Notes: generated by a model not told the origin, from the letters alone. Positions 45,274 to 56,942 are shown, counted from the stretch's first letter. The stretch: DNA of 64,000 nt from Albifimbria verrucaria (GCA_020081605.1 JAHREC010000011.1:1178001-1242000); one strand, 5' to 3'. Numbers and translations are program-made.

Positions 45274-47750
45274 CTACGATCGCGGAGATGGTACAGTATT
45301 CCAGTGTTGCAGAAAAGCCTTTGCGCAAGCAGCCGCTGCTGCTGCCGCATAGTCCTGCCACTTTTTGTTCTTATGGCTATCAGCATAGTCACAGACTGCC
45401 TTGATGACTACGCAGTTGGATTGGTAGACGCTCGAAACCCCGGCAGCCTCCATCTCAAAGGCGATTATCCCTTCCCTCTTCGCGACATTGTCCCGTTGTT
45501 CTCCGGATTTCATGACCGTGTCTCCGGAAGCCATAAGCCCAAATCGGATATGAGGTTCACTTCCTTCAGCCCATCCTGAAGGAGCCTCCACTGCACCCTT
45601 AGACAATGTACTTCGATTTCGTCGGACTAGATAGTTTTCGTCACACTTTAGACTATCACAGGTGGCCGTAAGCGCAGCATCACAGATCGGATCGCTGCTG
45701 CTATGGCAAGATGCGCACAAAACACAGTCAGTCTCGTTTTGGTGCTTGTGACGATATTGAGGCTGATACAGTTTATCATCCGCTACACCCGGATAACTGG
45801 ACGAGCCGCCCAATTTATCGACCAGGGGCACGAGGTGCGCGTATGTACTAGCTTGCAACTTTTGGCGTGCCATCCGTCCTTCAAGCTTGGCCAATAATGA
45901 CCGGATCATTGGATTGGGTTTTCCCAAGCTGGCTTTCCGGACAAATTGGTCGGGGAACTGGCGTCCAAAGTCGTAAGGGACGATCTCCTTGCTGATAATC
46001 ACGTCCCCTAGCATTATGTCTGTTGCACCATCTCTCGGTACGCCTCCACATATTCCCACAACCAAGGCAAGTTGAATGTTTTTGAAGCTCGATGCAAGAT
46101 TCACTGTAGCAAGAGTAGCGTCTGTCTTGCCCATACCAGGCATATGCACAAGCACCACATTGTGGGTTCCAATGACTCCAGTGGAATATGCGTTGGTGTC
46201 ATTCTCGCGTTTTCCTAATTGATCTGCGTCCCAATGCTCATCGAAAGAAGCCTCCACTGCATCAGCTTCCAGAGTGAGAGCACATAGTATCGCCACTGTA
46301 AACTCGTCTCTCGTTTTTGGTTGAGGAGGTGCGAGGTGGTGAGTCTTGTCCAGAGAAGCCGAAGGGTCTTGCAATACATGCGCGTTTGTGTTTTCCAACA
46401 CTTGTCCGGCATTTTCTCTGTCAATTCGCGTAGAATCTTGCTTCTCGGGGCTTCTATCCAGCCGTTCAGTAAGTATATCAAGTTCAATAATTGCCTTCGT
46501 ATGAGAATTTCATACCGCTTTAGACTCTCCCCATTAGTTGAATCAGAGGTAATTGAAGAACCCACAGAAACATCTCTTATAGGGAAGCTGTTAAAACTTG
46601 GATCAGCAGAACTTCCTATGGTTCCCCTCTGTCATTCGAGTTCTGCTTATGGATAGTGATTCGTCTAGAAGAAAATCCTGAGGAAGGGATTTTTCTTACA
46701 GGAACAACACAGCAAGAGTCTGAGGGTAGGGGAAATTTATGACAGGTAAGAAACATTATTCTGGGTTTCTCTGCATACTTAATGTTCCCATTTAGCCGGG
46801 CTAGGAGGTCCTTGAAGACTTTCGGCCATGATTGTGCTTCCTGCCACCTAGCACCAAGGATGCCGAGGTCCACGACGATCTTGAAACTCCTTGTCAACCC
46901 TAGAGTTTGGTGTAGTATATCGATACAATCTTCCTGTGTAGAAGCCTGTTTGATCCTGGAAGTGATGCTGGCGATAAGCGATATTGGGTCAGTCATTTCA
47001 AGCCAGGGCACCTGCTGCAGCGATTGGATGACAAGCTGCTTCAAAACACCAATTGCGGTCAGGTTCCTAGCATAGCCAGCATCCGCAGCTGTTGGCAGTA
47101 CGTTCAGTACATATATAAGCTTGTCATCCTTCTCAAGATGTTCAACCATCTCCAGACTGAATCGCTGAAGGCGTGCGCTGGATTGAGAATTCCCTGTATG
47201 AGAACGAGCGCATCGCCATCTCCGACTAGCCAGCTCTTAATCTCTTTGGTAGCCCAAATGTCATTGCAATGTTCATAGGAGGGATCTCTTGCTTTGCGGT
47301 TATTGTGAATTCGTCGACATCTGTCTTTTGTGCGCGACTGATCAATGAAGAACGCAGCATCTTGACTCAGCGCAGGAACCCTCCAGTAAGTCGACTCGCT
47401 GATTTGGGGAGAACATTAGATTGTGGATTTTTAGATCCCATTTAGTGCATGCTATTATCTGGTCACTTTGCTAAACTCGAATGGTGTCACTGATTGAAGC
47501 GCTACCTACAGTCGTATAATACCGCAAGATCGTCGTGATATGATCGTGTCTCGTTACCTAAACTACAAATTGACACAAGAGTAGAGTTGGCAACCCTCTC
47601 CACATCTGTTATGAGCTCTTCTCGTGAATCAATATAACTTAACTGCCGCTTCAACTCGGCTCTGAACTCGTCCATGATTGAAGAAACCCTGGATATTGTG
47701 GACAGGGAGGGGTAGTTTGGCAAGTCTGCCGTTATTTGATCATCAGTCAC
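45274..47750 (-). CDS. STAND-like domain fused to a C-terminal Pfs (purine nucleoside phosphorylase-like) domain, frameshifted
   Basis: Read from 47750: a helical start (MDEFRAELKRQLSYIDSREE), an intron near 47558, then ALSQDAAFFIDQSRTKDRCR, IWATKEIKSWLVGDGDALVL and IQGNSQSSARLQRFSLEMVE. The last sits where STAND NTPases have a Walker A but lacks GK(S/T), so nucleotide binding is doubtful. Next are NLTAIGVLKQLVIQSLQQVP and SFKIVVDLGILGARWQEAQ, as in fungal NACHT-like modules. A Ser-rich linker leads to the Pfs/PNP_UDP domain at 46330-45274: FTVAILCALTLEADAVEASF, ALVVGICGGVPRD, SGDTVMKSGEQRD, IIAFEMEAAGVSSV and VIKAVCDYADSHKNKKWQDY. The Pfs part has no ATG of its own until deep inside it, which supports fusion. 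One-base losses near 47190, 46630 and 46407 split the frame. Usual fungal Pfs-STAND proteins have Pfs first; here the order is reversed. Confidence 0.72.
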
Positions 47751-48222
47751 TCTAGGGTAGTTTATCTCGTCTGCCGGACTTGAATCATGCTCGATCTAGC
47801 CATTGGTATTATTTTATTTTGTATATACATCGCTCCATCAACTTATATAGCAAAGGGCGCTCCATAGTTATTTTGAAGACTCAAGTAAACCTTTGCATTT
47901 TTTCCAGCATCAGGCAATGCTTATGGAGTGCTTTTGCCTTCTGTCACGGAGCATTAGTTCAATGTTGGCTAAATTACTTAGCTTTTTTGTTCACTTACCG
48001 TCACCTTGCTGTTATCGCTCAGATCTTCCAAATATCCGGCCTTACGGCTCTTCGTTATGATGTTGTTTCATCCTCACAAAGTACTTTTATTGGTCATTTA
48101 CGGTCTATGGTTGGCTACTCCGTCCCATGGCGGTAGAGGGGCCACTGGTTGTTGTGTTTGTGCCCTGCCTCAGACAGAGCATGCATCCAGCGGCTACAAT
48201 GTCCGGGTGCGGCAGTTCTGAA
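47751..48222. other. Intergenic region
   Basis: About 470 bases of A+T-rich sequence with no supportable gene. Confidence 0.4.
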
Positions 48223-48651
48223 TCATTGTAGGAAATGGTGCGCAATAAGTGCGCAGAGCGAACGAGGGGTCATTGGCTTGGTCGACATGATGGCGGTCAC
48301 ATATTCCCGGGCTATGGCTATGCAGTCTGCTCCCGTAAGTGTGTAGCCCCTACGGAGGATCCTGCCCTCAAGGACAATGCTTGGCTGGCCTGCTTGTCTG
48401 GATTGACCTGCATCAATGGCTTCGTAAGGTGGTGGAGGCGCTTGAGGGTGGAGAACCTGCTGCAGCACAAGGTCGCCGTCATGCAAGAAGAACTGAGGAG
48501 GCTGAGACGGGATGTATACCTGGTCGTTGAAGATGTAACCGTCTCCATGTGGCAGCGCCTGGAGAGATGCATTGTCAGGCAGAGGCTCGCCTACTCTTTG
48601 GTCAGGGTGCCGGTGATCATGCTGATTCGCACTGCCACCAGTGCTTACCAA
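48223..48651 (-). CDS. Hypothetical protein with a PPxY motif
   Basis: An intact 142-codon minus-strand ORF with ATG start. It is His/Gln/Pro-rich at the N-terminus (DHRHPDQRVGEPLPDNASLQ), has QAPPPPYEAIDAGQSR in the middle, and ends in an amphipathic segment (ADCIAIAREYVTAIMSTKP, then RSLCALIAHHFLQ). PPPY is the core motif bound by WW domains (for example of Rsp5-type ubiquitin ligases). No signal peptide or membrane segment. I do not recognise the family. A plus-strand ORF of 153 codons covers the same bases, but its product has no motif and reads as the complement of this one. Confidence 0.5.
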   Translation of the reverse strand: MVSTGGSANQHDHRHPDQRVGEPLPDNASLQALPHGDGYIFNDQVYIPSQPPQFFLHDGDLVLQQVLHPQAPPPPYEAIDAGQSRQAGQPSIVLEGRILRRGYTLTGADCIAIAREYVTAIMSTKPMTPRSLCALIAHHFLQ

Positions 48652-49851
48652 CCCCTGGGCGAAGCTGGTTGGAACGACATGATAGTGTCAAAGTAGCTGG
48701 GTCTAGGGAGGCTTGATTTGAATGTCTCTTAATTCGGTTGCTTGGGTTTGTTCATCTGTAATACGAAAGAGATGAGAATGATCCATGATGATAAGCATGC
48801 TTCGCCTTGGCCACATTCACACGGAAACAGCGCGGAAGTCCGCAGCCTGAAAATATGCAGCACATATTCACTGTACTAAAAGCGATCGTATGTCGTTATA
48901 TGAACAGACAATGCACAAAGGAAACAATGCATTGTGGCGGACAAGGATAGAGAATGCTACAGTGATTCATTGACGAGTTTGTTTGGTCTCAGCTCGGTGT
49001 CTAGAAACAAAGAATCGGCATGTTCAGCACGGCGCAAATTCATGCAATACCGAATCTGCCTAGTTTCTGAACTGGCCTCGTAAAAAGCAACGGGTGTTCT
49101 CGGCACAGGGTCGAATGTTGCGATAATAGGGGAGAAGCACTGTTCTGCAGTTTATCGCCATCATGTTTGGACTCGGATGAATGAAGTTCGATTGAGTGGG
49201 TACGTGCCTGCACTAACAGGTGGACCAAATCCACACGATGAAGAGGCTCCTATTTTTTCGACAATTCCTTGATAATCACTGGCCATATTTGGCAGCAGCA
49301 CATCCTTAGTGACCAAGATGAAGTGCTCCACACAATCATTCCATACAAGGTAAGGAGTCTGAACCAACATCTACAGTTCGAACAGATATAACTGTTACAC
49401 GATCTTGCAGATCCGCCAAATGGCGGTCGCCTTGAATTGACACTAGGCATCTGGACAATACTGCCAAGACGACTACTGGATAGTACGTAGGCATGGCCTA
49501 GGGCAAGGCCAGTTTAGTAAGTCATGGCGCTTTTGCTCCCGTGCCGGAGGTGAACACCATGCGGTGGATCAGTGGGTACTAGAAAGTATGAATTAATGTT
49601 GGTTGAGATTTGTAATGTAGGTAATAAATTATCTGAGATTATAACTATACCAGTAACCGCTGCTTGTACTTGGTTAACGGCAGGACTCAGCCTTAGGTCC
49701 TGTTTGTCTGTTCCAGTATGCGAGTTGCCTGTGCCTTTATCCTCATCGCCTGTTCCTTTCTCCTCATCGCCATGTCACCACTCCCCTGAAAGAACGACTG
49801 AAACCTGCAAGAGAGAATGCGCAAGCACGTCCCAGGCGGGTATTGAATGCC
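48652..49851. other. Intergenic region
   Basis: About 1.2 kb with only short ORFs. The last 150 bases probably contain the 5' part or leader of the next gene, since frame 3 stays open (KERLKPARENAQARPRRV) before the chosen start. Confidence 0.4.
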
Positions 49852-51129
49852 ATGCCGGAAGAGAGGAGGGCCAGACATAAGAAAGAAGTGGCTGAGGAGC
49901 TCGAGTCTCGCAATGAGGAAGTCCGTGGTCGCGATCTCGTGGCCGAAGTCCTCTCGCACAGCAATCCAAATGAGATGGAGGACATTTGGATCATCCGGGA
50001 GGTCTTGTTCAACCATTTCGTTGACAGTTCTGATGCAATGTTCTTTATCCAGCGCTTACTGAACAAAGCAACATTCTGGGGCAATCTGGAGCGCCTAGCC
50101 GCACTCCCTGACGGACTTTTCCCCATTCCCGCTCTCATCGACGTCTGGAAGTTTGTCTACTGCGACATGGGCTACATCAAGGATGGTGGAAGCGTGAATA
50201 AGGCATACGAGGCTCAGCTTCGAGAAGAGGAGCTTCAAAGCCGCTTGCGCGCGCCAAGGAGCTCATCCGGAACGACTATGAGAAGGCTTCTCGTAGGAAT
50301 GCCCAATGGATTATACCCGTGCTTGAGAGACTTTCGCCCCAAGAGCTTTCTCGTATGGACAGGGAAGAGGAGGGCGGTGCCATGATGGCAATATGGAAGC
50401 AAGTCGCTCCTCCGGCCCCAGCCTGGGTTCAGGCTGTTGTCGATGCTCAGCAACCTTGGGGATTTGTCTTTTATAAGGACGTGAAGGCGGAGACCAAGTT
50501 TGGCCGCAAGTGGGAGCGTGTATGGGAAATCATTCTCGACAGAACCTGCGCCACTTACATTTGGGACGGGAAGTCGTCGAAGGACACGGAGCTTACATCT
50601 CTAAGGTCTATTCATTGTAGGGGACATATGTCCACCCTACGGCGTCTGTGGAAGGAAGACTGGGCAACTTTGCCAGATCTCGACATCGTTTCCGACGATG
50701 ATGCGCTGCGAAGGTATGCCCTTTGCACATGTTCTGGAGCTAGGCACGCTTACCATAGTATAGGCATTTCAGAGAATACCGGGAGACGTTGTCGTCCCCA
50801 GTATCCTGCGGAACACATTCCTCGTTGTTGACTCCGCGCCCATGACCATTAACATCTTGCGTGGCGAGGGTATCAACACCGAACAATTCTGGCTTTGGGC
50901 ATACGACGCCGACTGGGAGCCCACGGACAGCTACACTGCGCCAAACGGAGAAGTCTACCAAGGTCGCATGAAGGTGCTCATCAACTCCCTGGATGCTTGG
51001 TTCTACGCTGCCCGCTACGAGGGCGTCAGCCTCCGAGACATGTGGCTTAAGTCACACGAATTTCCTGGAAAGGTGTGGAAGTGCGACACGATGCCACTGG
51101 AGCCATGGAAACATCAGCAGTATGTTTAG
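49852..51129 (+). CDS. Fungal protein of unknown function (WGFVFYK-type)
   Basis: One gene in three readable pieces. Piece 1 begins at about 49852 (MPEERRARHKKEVAEELESR) and has WIIREVLFNHFVDSSDAMFF. Piece 2 follows after one base is lost in a GCGCGCG stretch near 50252: KELIRNDYEKASRRNAQWII, PPAPAWVQAVVDAQQPWGFV, FYKDVKAETKFGRKWERVWE. Piece 3 comes after an intron (about 50717-50772): RIPGDVVVPSILRNTFLVVD, INTEQFWLWAYDADWEPTDS and a C-terminus MWLKSHEFPGKVWKCDTMPL, stop at 51127. No signal peptide, membrane segment or known catalytic motif. The 'PWGFVFYK ... W' block and the acidic/aromatic 'WLWAYDADW' block are the kind of conserved patches seen in multi-copy fungal hypothetical proteins, but I cannot name a family. 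Confidence 0.65.
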
Positions 51130-52234
51130 ATTTGGCGGTTGTTTGAGGGTACCTACTTTTAAGTGTTGGGCATCCTTGATCAAGACATAGGATCATTGTC
51201 CACCTGGTGTATATGCAACTCAGATGTAGGTAATAATCACAAGCCGAGCTGCACTGCACTCAAGAAAAGACTCTTTGTCTTTCCTTGCTTCATCGCATAG
51301 AGGCAGTTGGCTGAAATGAGCAGTCATCAAAAATGACGTTGCTTTGACCAATAGAGCAAGCAACTGCAAGTCTGATCACATCAGACCGTAGCGTGTCTAT
51401 CATACTTGAGCCTAGTAAGATACTCTGGGTTTTTGTATTGGGCTACCGACATGAAGGAATAATATCGTTCTTGTTATGTTGTAGTCGCCTTCATGGAGTG
51501 GCATGATGACAGGGGCACTGTATACTTTCGGATAGACAAGATAGAAAGATTATGAGAATAATTGAAAGTGCAATTTTGAGTGCATAATTCTCTCGATTTT
51601 TATACAACGTGGCTATACCTAGCTATGATATTGGTCCATACAATATTCGCTTACTGAACTTGCTGCGGTAATGATTGAATTGACATGTGCCAAAACAGGA
51701 AATGCCGTTTTGGGAGTGGCATGGTTCACCATGTCCAAGACGTCAGTAACTTATATCATAGACTAATCGTTGATTGAGAGATTGTCATGATACACCCAAA
51801 AGTCAAGCTCAGCGGCTTTGCCTGCCATAATTCAAAACACAACATACAGAACTATGAAACAAATTGTGTAAACCATTCTGCTGTCTTTCATTCTCGCCAC
51901 GCAACTACTGCTCCAACCATCACCGGACGCCGTCACATGCCGTCATCCTTAGTGTTACCACAACCAACGTCGCATTAATGGAGCGTTTCATCCCCACACT
52001 GCAACCGCCTGATCTACCTGTAGCCTGGTAGCGTGCGACGATCTCGCTGACATGCATGATTAGATGTTTACAGCCGGTTATAGCTCCGAGATCATGAATC
52101 TGGTTCTCGGCTGTGTAATTGGTGGGTATCTGGCCGGCTGGTCCTTCTGAATAAGTCATGGGAGTTACTATAGAGCGCTGTGCAGTGTAGTAGGTTTCGT
52201 ACAAAAGACAGCTTCACCACCATCGGATAACTCT
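51130..52234. other. Intergenic region
   Basis: About 1.1 kb. Only chance ORFs. It holds the promoter of the membrane protein gene. Confidence 0.4.
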
Positions 52235-53296
52235 TTGCATCTAATGATCAAGCTGTTCAAAGATGGGAGATCCTCAAACCTCTCGTACCTTCATCTCCTC
52301 ATGGACAACAGAGCCCATTCCCTCCCTCTCCTCTCCGCCGGCGCTCTTATCGCCCTGGCCGACCTACAAACCATCGCTCAGCGAACCGTCCTCGCCGGCG
52401 GCTCCTCCTGGCTCGATGCCTTCATTCTGGCGCCCGGCTTGCATTACCAACAAGCTGCCGATGCGCTAGGTCGTCACTCTAGTCACGAAGAGGCGTCCAC
52501 GGTGGTAGAGGCGCGATGTGAGGGGAGTGATGACCGGTATCCGATTTCGAATCCTGTCGTTGTCAACTACTTGAGGAAGGTTTGCGCTGAGGCACAGGTC
52601 GATCCCGTCACGCTGGATATCGACCTGGACGAAGTAGGCGAGGCTTTCGCGAGACAGCTCAGCTGCTTGCTGGGGCGCCGCCGAAAGAAAGCAGATGCCG
52701 ACCATAGACCTTTCGATATCGACTGGTTCAGTCATTTGTTCTACCTCGCAAGTCCTCTTCTCACCATCAGCGCCCTTGTCTTCACCATCCTGCTAAAGGA
52801 GTGGTGGGCCCTCGCCGCCGTCATCGCTCTCATGCTCGCTCGCATCTTCAACATATACATCATCAAGCAGCGCTGCAAGCCCATCCTTCCACAGCCACCA
52901 CCAACCTCCAGTGAGGATGATATAATCGAGTACACTGTCGATCTCGGCGACGGAAGACACGTTCTCCTGCGCGGACGGCTGGCTGACTTGCGCGCCATCA
53001 CGGCCCAGACCTGGCTGCGCGACAAGACGCACATGGAGGGCTTCTTCGAGGCCGCTGCCAAGTTGCTCGTCTATCTCGTCGCCGCCTTTAGCGGGAACCT
53101 GACCCAGGCTGGGTCCGTGGTGCTCATGGCGCTGATGCTTGCCAGTGCGGGTCTGCTAGGCCTAAGTAACGCTCATTTGAAGAGCTTCAGGATGCATGGG
53201 CGGGTGGCTAGGTTCGGGCTACAGAGGAGCGCCAGTGATCCAGGGGTTTTAAGAAAGGATGGGTTCGGTTATGTACAAAGGAGCACAACACTGTGA
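52235..53296 (+). CDS. Conserved fungal multi-pass membrane protein, function unknown
   Basis: An intact intronless ORF of 353 codons; the Met at 52301 (MDNRAHSLPLLSAGALIALA) is a likely alternative start. Hydrophobic segments: residues about 28-42 (weak), 170-187 (SHLFYLASPLLTISALVF), 189-209 (LLKEWWALAAVIALMLARIF), and 274-318 in two passes (AAAKLLVYLVAAFSGN; GSVVLMALMLASAGLLGLSN). A soluble loop between (about 215-262) has IIEYTVDLGDGRHVLLRGRL and ends AITAQTWLRD. The N-terminal third contains SSWLDAFILAPGLHYQQAAD and the C-terminus is basic (FGLQRSASDPGVLRKDGFGY). Third codon positions are strongly C/G. No transporter signature is recognised. It is intact while many neighbours are broken. 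Confidence 0.75.
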   Translation: MHLMIKLFKDGRSSNLSYLHLLMDNRAHSLPLLSAGALIALADLQTIAQRTVLAGGSSWLDAFILAPGLHYQQAADALGRHSSHEEASTVVEARCEGSDDRYPISNPVVVNYLRKVCAEAQVDPVTLDIDLDEVGEAFARQLSCLLGRRRKKADADHRPFDIDWFSHLFYLASPLLTISALVFTILLKEWWALAAVIALMLARIFNIYIIKQRCKPILPQPPPTSSEDDIIEYTVDLGDGRHVLLRGRLADLRAITAQTWLRDKTHMEGFFEAAAKLLVYLVAAFSGNLTQAGSVVLMALMLASAGLLGLSNAHLKSFRMHGRVARFGLQRSASDPGVLRKDGFGYVQRSTTL

Positions 53297-53579
53297 GAGA
53301 CATGATTCCTTACGCCATAAGCACCATTTGCGCCGCAATCATGTACATGAATCGCTGTATTGTCTTGTAATAACACATGAACCCGGCACTGGCCTCCACT
53401 ATATAAGAAGCCCATTGCAGATCGAGTAACAGATAGCCTTAGGAAAATACTCCGTCCGTAATCCAATATACACGCTTGTTCGTCCTGATCAGTCCTAGAG
53501 CGGCTACTTGCTGTACATCACGCTTAATTTGCCCTGTCCTTTGTTTAGTCTCATCTTCCCTGTCAACCACCAAGACGAC

Positions 53580-56149
53580 CTACGCATTGGCTGGCGGGTC
53601 CTCCTTTTCTTCCTTGAGGGGTGTTTCTTCTTTAATGGGTGTCTCTTCAACAACTGGAGTCTCCTCGACGATGGGGTTTCCTCGACGATGGGGGTTGCCT
53701 TGACGGTAGGGGTTTCCTCGACAATGGGAGTCTCATCGACAATGGGAGTCTCTTGGATGGCTGGGGTCTCCTCGACGATCGGCTCAGCTGCAGGTACTTC
53801 GACAACGGCAGGAGCGGGAGGTTCCGGGGCTTGCTCTTCCTGCACAGGCGGCTCTGGCTGTGTCTCAGTGGGCGATTGTTCAACCGGAGCAGTTACACTT
53901 GGCTCGTCCCCAGGCGCTGCCACCGCTGCGTTTTCTTGGTCGACTTTGCTTTGACGGTCAAGCTCTGCAAGAGCTCCTCCAAGCAGGTCCGGCTCATCAG
54001 ATGGCGAAGGGGCAACGGGTGGCGCCAATGCCGGTGCAGATTCCGTCGTCGTAGGCTTGGTGATTGCAGCAGTCTCCGTAGGGACCGGCTCTGTTATCAC
54101 TGGTTCTGTTGTCACTGGTTCTGTTACCAATGGTTCTGCTGCCTGTGTTTCTGCTGCCGCCGGTTCTGCTACTGGTGTTTCTGCTACCGGTGGTTCTGCT
54201 GCCGCCGGTTCTGCTGCTGGTGGTTCTGTTGCCCCCGTTCTTCCACCACTGGTTCTGTTACTACGGGTTCCGTAACCACCGGTTCCGTTACCAATGGTTC
54301 GGTTGCCACCAGTTCAGTTGCCGTCGGTTCAGTTACCATTGCTTCCTCGACAACTGGTGCCGGAGGTGTAGGCTCTGGCTCGCTGATCTCTGTTGGTAGA
54401 ACTGCTCCAGTCTCCGAAGGGGCTACTGAGGGAGTGGCTGAGGGTGCTACCGAGGGAGCCGCCGAAGGAACTGCTGAAGGAACTGCTGAAGGAACTGCTG
54501 AAGGAACTGCCGAAGCGGCCTCAGATTCTGCTGTAGGGAACGTAACCGAAGCAGAGTCATCCGGCTTGATGGAGTCTTCGGTCATGATCGAATCTTGGTG
54601 AACCAACGGGTGCGGTTCGCTTAAAGGCTCTGCATCATGCATCACCTCATCCTTAACCACTGGTTCGGCATCAACCAGCCTCACCGGCGGTTCCTCTGCC
54701 TTTGGTGTCGCGATGTTGCCGACTTGCTCTGGGGGTGGTGGCAGCAATGCCTCGTCTGCTGGGGCTGCCAATGGCGCTAGGTCTCGCTCGGTGGCTGCCT
54801 CGGGTGCTTCCCCAACAATGGCTGAAGGTGGCTCCGCAATAGTAGATGCTACCGTTTCGACTTCAGCTGCTTGCGAATCGCTTTCGGCTACTGGTGGTTG
54901 CTGTGCAGCATCATCCGCTAGCGGGGGACCATAACATGCTTGAGCGGACTTCCCTCGGCCCGGGGTAAGCCATCGAGGCTGCCTGTCGGGGGCGGGAGTT
55001 CAAGGAGAGGAGATGGGATGTTTGCTTGCGGCGGTAACACTGCTGGCTCTTCCTTCTTGTCCTCCGGCTGTGGTTCTGGCGCAGGTATGTCGACAGCATC
55101 GGTCATTTCCGCGTCTTCATCTTTGCCTTCTGGTTCCTTGGTGCTGTCACGCTGATCACCTTCACCTTCGCCGTCACCATCACCGTCACCTTCTTCGCCG
55201 TCTTCGCCCTCATCACCATCATCACCATCGTCTTCCTCGTCGTCATCCTCGTCACCATCGGCCATTTCGCTGTCTTGATTCGGAGTGCCATCGCCTTCGG
55301 GTTTTGCGACCTAACCGAGTCAGTATACAATGATATTCGTGCATGCAAGATACTCACATTTCCATCGACGCCCTCTGTCTTAACTGGAGCCACAGCCCCA
55401 TCGGCGGCCGGCACAACACCTGTGGCATCGGGCTGGCCAACAACGGGGTTCTTGGCCTTCTTCTTCCCTCGCCCAGGACCAGCCCTCGACTTTCGCTTCG
55501 GCGGTGGCGGTCGTCGTTTCTGTGGCGGCGGTGCGGGAGGCAGCGCCTCTACTCTAGCCTGCACAGCCTCTACTCGCGTAGAAATGATTTCGCCGTTGAC
55601 AGCCTGGCCCTCCACGAGCGTTACATCCTCGGTGTAAGGGTTTCCGGCCGCGTCGATACGTCTGACAGTAGCCCTAGTGACTGTAGGACCCGAGACCTTC
55701 TCCTCAACCGTCTTGCTCGCAATGGTGACGGTATTCTTCCTGCGCTTCGCCAAATGGGACAGCGTTGGAGCCTCGACGTTCCTAGGAATCTGCTTCCATA
55801 GCTTTACTGTGAAACCTGTAGACGTTGTCTCTTCCTCCTTCTTCTCCGGCTTTTCTGGTAGCGTCACCTCCGGGTCGGCCTCTTCTTCCTCGACAGGGGT
55901 GGTCGTTTATACAGTCGCCCGGATCGAGCAGCGCGAAGCAGCTCCTGGGTATGCGGTGGCAGTAGGTTCGCATCTTTGGGCATGCCGTGTATCAACTCGA
56001 TTGCCCAAATGTCATTCTGCTGCTGTTGATCCTGTGCGGTCGGCGGCGCGATGTTGATGACCTCGTGTCGCCATTGTCTCACGGGAAGACCTGCCACGAG
56101 TCAGCCGGGCGCTGGAAATAAAACTTGCTCTCCTTACCTTCAAAGTCAT
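53580..56149 (-). CDS. Acidic, repeat-rich nuclear-type protein with conserved basic N-terminal region
   Basis: The start at 56149 (MTLK, then an intron, then [17 protein letters not shown]) opens a conserved N-terminus: [72 protein letters not shown], then [20 protein letters not shown]. Basic, Pro-rich segments follow ([28 protein letters not shown]), consistent with nuclear import. After an intron near 55359-55312 comes a long Asp/Glu/Gly run. The rest is a low-complexity tail of Ala/Pro/Thr/Glu repeats, ending [14 protein letters not shown] at 53580. One-base losses: about 56093, 55903 (CCCC), 54927 (C5) and 53682 (CCCC). The conserved head is shared by fungal proteins of unclear name that are thought to be nuclear or chromatin-linked; I do not assign a function. 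Confidence 0.72.
54085..54340 (-). repeat. Coding repeat of about 15 bp units (TEPV-type pentapeptides)
   Basis: Successive units of the type actggttctgttgtc (plus strand) encode [15 protein letters not shown] pentapeptides in the tail of the nuclear-type protein. Two blocks are separated by more diverged AETP-type units. Confidence 0.8.
54468..54519 (-). repeat. 12-bp tandem repeat (gaaggaactgct)
   Basis: Four near-identical 12-base units encode SAVP repeated in the same protein. Low divergence suggests recent slippage, so copy number may differ between strains. Confidence 0.85.
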
Positions 56150-56942
56150 CGTGCTCCGCGAAGCCACTGCGATTGGCGCGTCTTGTCTAGATAACCAGTG
56201 AATCAGTTGCGACGTTCTCGTGGGCACAGCGCAAGCAACGGGACACTCACGCCTGGGGCCATTGTGCGGCAAGGTCAGCGCGCTCCAGGTCGCGCAGTTG
56301 GTAAACAAAGAGAAAATGTCAAAAACAAGCCGACAGCACAGCTCTATCGGGTCCAGGCGCGGAGGGATCGCAATGCGCCAGCTGGGTGATGCAACGCGCC
56401 TCGTGTACGAAGAGCGACTGGGTGGTTTTCGCGGATTAAGGGTAAACGAAGGTAAGGAGCCAATGACAGGCGTGCTGTGGATGACGTAAGCTATCAAGGT
56501 AGGCTCGCCACGATGAAGAGAGCAACAAAATCTGGGTTACGTTATTTATTCAACGAGCTCTTCCAACAACAGGTTACAAGTCAGGTAGAAATTTCAGTAA
56601 ATATTCTTCATGCAGTGAGATACGTGTCATTAAACTGTGCGAGCAGAAGTCGCTTATTATGTCCATCACCACAATACAGCCACCTTGGTGACTACACATA
56701 TACTATGAGAGAACGGCAACGACTGGCCTTTTAATTCTAGATGAATTGAGAGTCGTCTTCTTCTAGGCTCGAGAAGCATTACAGATTTAGATCACGGGTC
56801 GTCACATATCCGAGACGTACGAAACAGCCATGCCTTCCATGCCCCCAGCCACACCACGCTCCAGTTCGAAATGATATCTTTTTATGTTGTACATAGCCGT
56901 TGCAATCCTATTTTATACATTTGAATGTTGCGGTGGAATATT
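56150..56942. other. Intergenic region
   Basis: About 790 bases: promoter of the nuclear-type protein and 3' flank of ISD11. ORFs on both strands around 56200-56490 have no family content. Confidence 0.45.

Noticed and set aside
47180..47230. Walker A motif in the STAND-like domain
   Set aside because: Reading both candidate frames gives IQGNSQSSARLQ or IQGILNPAHAF; neither has GK(S/T).
53639..54601. 320-codon plus-strand ORF in the repeat-rich region
   Set aside because: It is antisense to low-complexity repeats; the Cys/Phe/Gly-rich product is an artefact of repeat composition.
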